A DNA stretch of 64,000 nt from Ensifer adhaerens (GTDB taxonomy: Bacteria > Pseudomonadota > Alphaproteobacteria > Rhizobiales > Rhizobiaceae): the NCBI RefSeq assembly GCF_020035535.1, contig NZ_CP083350.1, forward strand, positions 816,501 to 880,500, read 5' to 3'. Numbering within the stretch: position 1 is the first letter of the stretch; each line of letters opens with the position of its first letter. Positions 61,275 through 64,000 of this stretch are shown in pieces. Below the pieces are notes generated by a model that made no database searches, was not told the DNA's origin, and saw only the letters and a list, made by a program, of their open reading frames with translations. Position numbers and translations under genes: made by a program.

Positions 61275-61305
61275 TGATGTCTCCTCCAGATGTCTGCCAG
61301 CGCGC

Positions 61306-62823
61306 TCAGCCGCCGAGCTTGGCGATCGCGTGCGCCGAGCTGGCAAAGGCGATGTTCTTGGTTTCCATGTAAAAATCGAACGACCAGTCGCCGCCGTCGC
61401 GGCCGATGCCCGAACTCTTGACGCCGCCGAACGGCGTCGGCAAGTGGCGCACGTTTTCCGAGTTCACCCAGATCATCCCGGCTTCGAGGTTGTCGGTAAA
61501 GCGGAAGGCGCGGGTAACGTCCGAGGTCCAGAGATAGCCGGTCAGGCCGTATTGCGTGTCGTTGGCAAGCGCCAGCGCCTCCGCCTCGTCCTTGAAGGGG
61601 ATGGCGGTCAGCACCGGCCCGAAGATTTCCTCCTGGGCAATGCGCATGCCGTTGTTGGCGCCGGTAAAGAGCGTCGGGGTCACGTAGCAGCCGCCGCCGG
61701 GACCGGCGAACTTCTCGCCGCCGGCTGCAACCGTCGCACCCTCCTCGCGGCCGATGCGGATGTAGTCGAGCACCTTCTTCTCATGGACCGGATGGATGAG
61801 CGGGCCGACGACGGTTTCGGGGTCGAGCGGATGGCCGACCTTGATGCGCTTGGCTTTCTCGGCAACGAGGGCCGTGAACCGGTCGTAGATGCTGTTCTCG
61901 ACCAGGAGCCGCGAGGACGAGGTGCAGCGTTCGCCGTTCAGCGAATAGATCATGAAGACGGCGGCATCGGCAGCGCGCTCCAGATCGGCGTCGGCAAAGA
62001 CGATGACAGGGTTCTTGCCGCCGAGTTCGAAGTGGACGCGCTTCAGCGTGTCGGCACCCTGCTTCATGATCATCGAGCCGGTGCGGCTTTCGCCGACGAA
62101 GCCGATCGCCTTGATATCGGGGTGTTCGGTCAGCGCCCGGCCGGCGTCTTCGCCGAAACCGTTGACCAGGTTCCAGACACCTTTCGGCAGGCCTGCCTCC
62201 TCGGCGATCTCCACCAGCAGCCGTGCGGTCAGCGGCGAGAATTCCGCCGGCTTGTGGACGACCGTGCAGCCGGCGGCGAGCGCCGGGGCGATCTTCCAGG
62301 TCGAGAGCATGAACGGCGTGTTCCAGGGGGTGATGATGCCGACCGGGCCGATCGGCACGCGCGTCGTCATGTTGATCTGGCCAGAGGCGCGCAGCACCTT
62401 GCCGTCGCGCGCTTCCGGCGCCCGGTCAGCGAAGAAGCGGAAGTTTTCCGCACCGCGCAGCGCCGCCTTGGCCATGAACTTCAGCGACTGTCCAGTGTCC
62501 ATGCATTCGACGAAGGCGATCTCCTCGGCGCGCGCAACGATCGCATCGGCAATTTTATGCAGCAGCTTCTTGCGCGTATCGCCGGGCATGGACGCCCATT
62601 CGGCGAAGGCCGCTTTCGCTGCCTTCGCGGCGCGGTCGATATCGGCTGCCTTGCCGCGCGCGATCTTCGCCAGCGGCTTCAGGTCGATCGGGGAGACCGT
62701 CTCGAAGGTCTCGCCATCAAGCGAAGGAACGGCCTCACCGTTGATATGGTTGAGCACGCCTTCGCTCTTAAAGCGGGCAAGGTAGCGTTCCGCCTTGGCG
62801 AGGTTTTCATCGAGCTTGGACAT
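61306..62823 (-). CDS. hpaE: 5-carboxymethyl-2-hydroxymuconate-6-semialdehyde dehydrogenase (HpaE)
   Basis: 505 residues, aldehyde dehydrogenase superfamily. NAD-binding and catalytic motifs: GPVGIITPWNTPFMLSTWKI, HKPAEFSPLTARLLVEIAEE, GFVGESRTGSMIMKQGADTL, catalytic Glu in FELGGKNPVIVFADADLERA, nucleophile Cys in YSLNGERCTSSSRLLVENSI, and EEIFGPVLTAIPFKDEAEAL. It oxidises the ring-cleavage product to 5-carboxymethyl-2-hydroxymuconate with NAD. It starts 64 bp after the isomerase stop and precedes hpaD by 31 bp. Assignment among ALDHs rests on similarity to HpaE and on the operon. Confidence 0.94.
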   Translation of the reverse strand: MSKLDENLAKAERYLARFKSEGVLNHINGEAVPSLDGETFETVSPIDLKPLAKIARGKAADIDRAAKAAKAAFAEWASMPGDTRKKLLHKIADAIVARAEEIAFVECMDTGQSLKFMAKAALRGAENFRFFADRAPEARDGKVLRASGQINMTTRVPIGPVGIITPWNTPFMLSTWKIAPALAAGCTVVHKPAEFSPLTARLLVEIAEEAGLPKGVWNLVNGFGEDAGRALTEHPDIKAIGFVGESRTGSMIMKQGADTLKRVHFELGGKNPVIVFADADLERAADAAVFMIYSLNGERCTSSSRLLVENSIYDRFTALVAEKAKRIKVGHPLDPETVVGPLIHPVHEKKVLDYIRIGREEGATVAAGGEKFAGPGGGCYVTPTLFTGANNGMRIAQEEIFGPVLTAIPFKDEAEALALANDTQYGLTGYLWTSDVTRAFRFTDNLEAGMIWVNSENVRHLPTPFGGVKSSGIGRDGGDWSFDFYMETKNIAFASSAHAIAKLGG

Positions 62824-62887
62824 GGTGTTCTCCGATGCTGGCGCAGGCTTTCGCCGCGCGCTGCTGTGTATTTGTGGAGGGGTGCGC

Positions 62888-63280
62888 TCAGCCCTTGGCG
62901 GCGCGCAGCCTGGGGTGAATGGCGTTTTTCTTCCAGCTCAGATCCGGATCGATCTCGCGGATCTCGAGGCTGAGGGCGAAATGCGGCGTGGCGAAAAGCT
63001 CGGAAAGTTCGTCGCTGACGGCCTGGAATATGGCGTCACCCGTCGATTTCTTTTCGGCTTCCGTGCGGCCACGGCCGATGCGGAAGGACATGTCGATGAA
63101 GCCATTCTCCGGCAACAGGTCGGCGACCGCGTAGTCGCGGCTCTGGATCGTGCGCACCCTGACGGCGCCGAGCTCGAAGAGGCCGGTGCCAAGGATGGAG
63201 GCGTGGACCGTACGGCACAGCTTTGCAAAGTCGACGTGGCCGTCGAGATTGCCGGAATATTCGATTGTCAGATGCGGCAT
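62888..63280 (-). CDS. hpaF: 5-carboxymethyl-2-hydroxymuconate isomerase (HpaF)
   Basis: 130 residues. The start MPHLTIEYSGNLDGHVDFAK places Pro directly after Met; once Met is removed this proline is the catalytic base of the tautomerase superfamily. Further typical parts: LGTGLFELGAVRVRTIQSRD, FIDMSFRIGRGRTEAEKKST and FALSLEIREIDPDLSWKKNA. It isomerises 5-carboxymethyl-2-hydroxymuconate to the keto form used by the decarboxylase. GGGAGG lies seven bases before the ATG. First gene of the operon and divergent from hpaR. Confidence 0.95.
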   Translation of the reverse strand: MPHLTIEYSGNLDGHVDFAKLCRTVHASILGTGLFELGAVRVRTIQSRDYAVADLLPENGFIDMSFRIGRGRTEAEKKSTGDAIFQAVSDELSELFATPHFALSLEIREIDPDLSWKKNAIHPRLRAAKG

Positions 63281-63387
63281 CTTTCCTCCCGATGCGCTCT
63301 CATATATTTAACACGTTAACAAAATTGATGGCGGTGTCAAGCAGCGCGAGGCGCTGCCCGTGCCTGCCGATTGCGGAATGAAGGAAA
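63281..63387. promoter_or_regulatory. Divergent hpaF-hpaR control region with candidate HpaR operator
   Basis: 107-bp region. TTAAC-AC-GTTAA (63308-63319) is a perfect 5-bp dyad with a 2-base spacer in an AT-rich tract (ATATATTTAACACGTTAAC), the size and composition of MarR-family operators. TTGACA occurs leftward at 63340-63335 and could be a -35 for the hpaF operon, which would place the dyad over the -10. Repression of both genes until substrate appears is inferred from known HpaR systems. Confidence 0.6.
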
Positions 63388-63873
63388 ATGTCCGATAGAA
63401 CGCCCATGAGCGAGAAAACCAAGACCGATCTCGGTCCCGACGCCCTTTTGCCGCACAATACGCGCCGATCGTTGCCGATCGCGCTTCTGCGGGCGCGCGA
63501 AGCCGTCATGGCGCATTTCCGCCCGATGCTCGCGCGCCATGACATCACCGAGCAGCAGTGGCGGGTGATCCGCATTCTCGCCGAAGCCGGCCGGGTCGAT
63601 GCGTCCGAGATGGCCGACAAGGCCTTCATCCTGGCGCCGAGCCTGACGCGCATCATTCGCTCGCTCGAGGAGCGCGGCCTGATCACCAAGCATAAGGACG
63701 CCGATGACGGCAGGCGCGTTCTGCTCGAGATCGCGCCGGAGGGCATGCGGGTGATCGCCGACGTGAGCCCGGAAAGCCGGGCGATCTACGAGGAGCTCGA
63801 AACCCGCTACGGCCACGAGCGCGTCGAAGTCCTGCTCGATATGCTCGACGAACTCGCCAGCCTTAACGACTGA
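63388..63873 (+). CDS. hpaR: MarR-family repressor of homoprotocatechuate degradation (HpaR)
   Basis: 161 residues. Winged-helix MarR fold: LPIALLRAREAVMAHFRPML, ITEQQWRVIRILAEAGRVDA, SEMADKAFILAPSLTRIIRS and LEERGLITKHKDADDGRRVL (wing). The segments HDITEQQWRVIRIL and ELETRYGHERVEVLLDMLDE resemble HpaR proteins. ATG 63388 follows AAGGA closely; ATG 63406 is an alternative. It is divergent from the hpa operon with a candidate operator between them. In known systems HpaR represses the meta-cleavage operon and is relieved by hydroxyphenylacetates. Confidence 0.92.
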   Translation: MSDRTPMSEKTKTDLGPDALLPHNTRRSLPIALLRAREAVMAHFRPMLARHDITEQQWRVIRILAEAGRVDASEMADKAFILAPSLTRIIRSLEERGLITKHKDADDGRRVLLEIAPEGMRVIADVSPESRAIYEELETRYGHERVEVLLDMLDELASLND

Positions 63874-63893
63874 GTGCTTCGACAGCATCCCCG

Positions 63894-64000
63894 TCATCTG
63901 AAGCCCTGTTCTTCCGCAAGCGCCAGCGTCTCGTCTGCGTAGCGCAGGACGCGTTCGCGCGCGCCCGGTAGTTCCGGCCGGGCGGCGAACCAGCCGATAT
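63894..64000 (-). CDS. C-terminal end of an unidentified gene, cut by window edge
   Basis: Leftward frame entering from the right edge and ending TGA at 63894: IGWFAARPELPGARERVLRY then ADETLALAEEQGFR. It has good protein character and converges on hpaR with a 20-bp gap. Only 34 residues are visible, not enough to name a family. By context it may belong to the aromatic degradation cluster, which is unproven. Confidence 0.5.
   Translation of the reverse strand, partial: IGWFAARPELPGARERVLRYADETLALAEEQGFR

Noticed and set aside
61330..62973. Very long open frame antisense to hpaE (over 500 codons), and similar long antisense frames opposite the LytS kinase (14651-15736) and the tctC gene (28570-30093)
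   Set aside because: These arise from codon bias in GC-rich genes; the translations are rich in Arg, Gly and Asp without domains, and the sense strands encode clear conserved enzymes.

Overview
The window looks like part of a secondary replicon (megaplasmid or chromid) of a Rhizobiaceae bacterium, most like Ensifer/Sinorhizobium or Rhizobium. The reasons are a complete repABC replication/partition module with its antisense RNA, GC-rich coding sequence, and rhizobial families such as an RHE_PE00001-type protein, a DUF6074-type protein, an HWE histidine kinase, a Bug/TctAB transporter and class III nucleotide cyclases. The species call is inference. No insertion sequence, tRNA, rRNA or CRISPR array was recognised.

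Left part (1-28.4 kb). A truncated peptide-type ABC permease sits downstream of a LysR regulator. Next come a small hypothetical gene, an SfnB-like flavin oxidoreductase with an LLM monooxygenase (probably organosulfur use), and an EmrAB-type efflux pair. An orphan HWE kinase follows. An autotransporter with an IalB-type protein is divergent from a LytS/LytTR two-component pair; the gap between them holds repeated motifs and a collapsed, internally deleted copy of the LytS gene. Then come a LysR regulator divergent from a GST and a PNPOx-FNR-ferredoxin fusion, a nucleotide cyclase, a DUF6074-type gene, an ABC exporter, a D-aminopeptidase, a pseudouridine synthase and a second cyclase fused to TPR repeats.

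Middle part (28.4-42.5 kb). A tripartite tricarboxylate transporter (substrate-binding protein, TctB, TctA) ends at a strong terminator. A secreted Cys-motif protein, a Crp/Fnr regulator, a small membrane protein and an RHE_PE00001-type protein precede the replication module, which is transcribed leftward as repA-repB-(ctRNA on the other strand)-repC. Four identical copies of the palindrome GTTGACAGCTGTCAAC (29859, 32550, 35063, 40321) surround the module and are probably parS. Two copies of a different palindrome of the same general form, GTTGTCCGCGGACAAC, bracket a HutC-type GntR regulator. A third nucleotide cyclase follows.

Right part (42.6-64 kb). An OmpR-type two-component system, a lipoprotein and small hypothetical genes lead to a membrane-anchored hydrolase-like protein. 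A complete polyol ABC transporter with an alcohol dehydrogenase and AraC regulator comes next, then peptidase T, and a CopG-type antitoxin next to a ParE-type toxin broken by a frameshift and a stop. The window ends in a full homoprotocatechuate meta-cleavage operon (hpaF-E-D-[decarboxylase]-G-H-I) divergent from hpaR. An aromatic amino acid decarboxylase-family gene lies inside that operon, which suggests feeding from an aromatic amino acid or amine.
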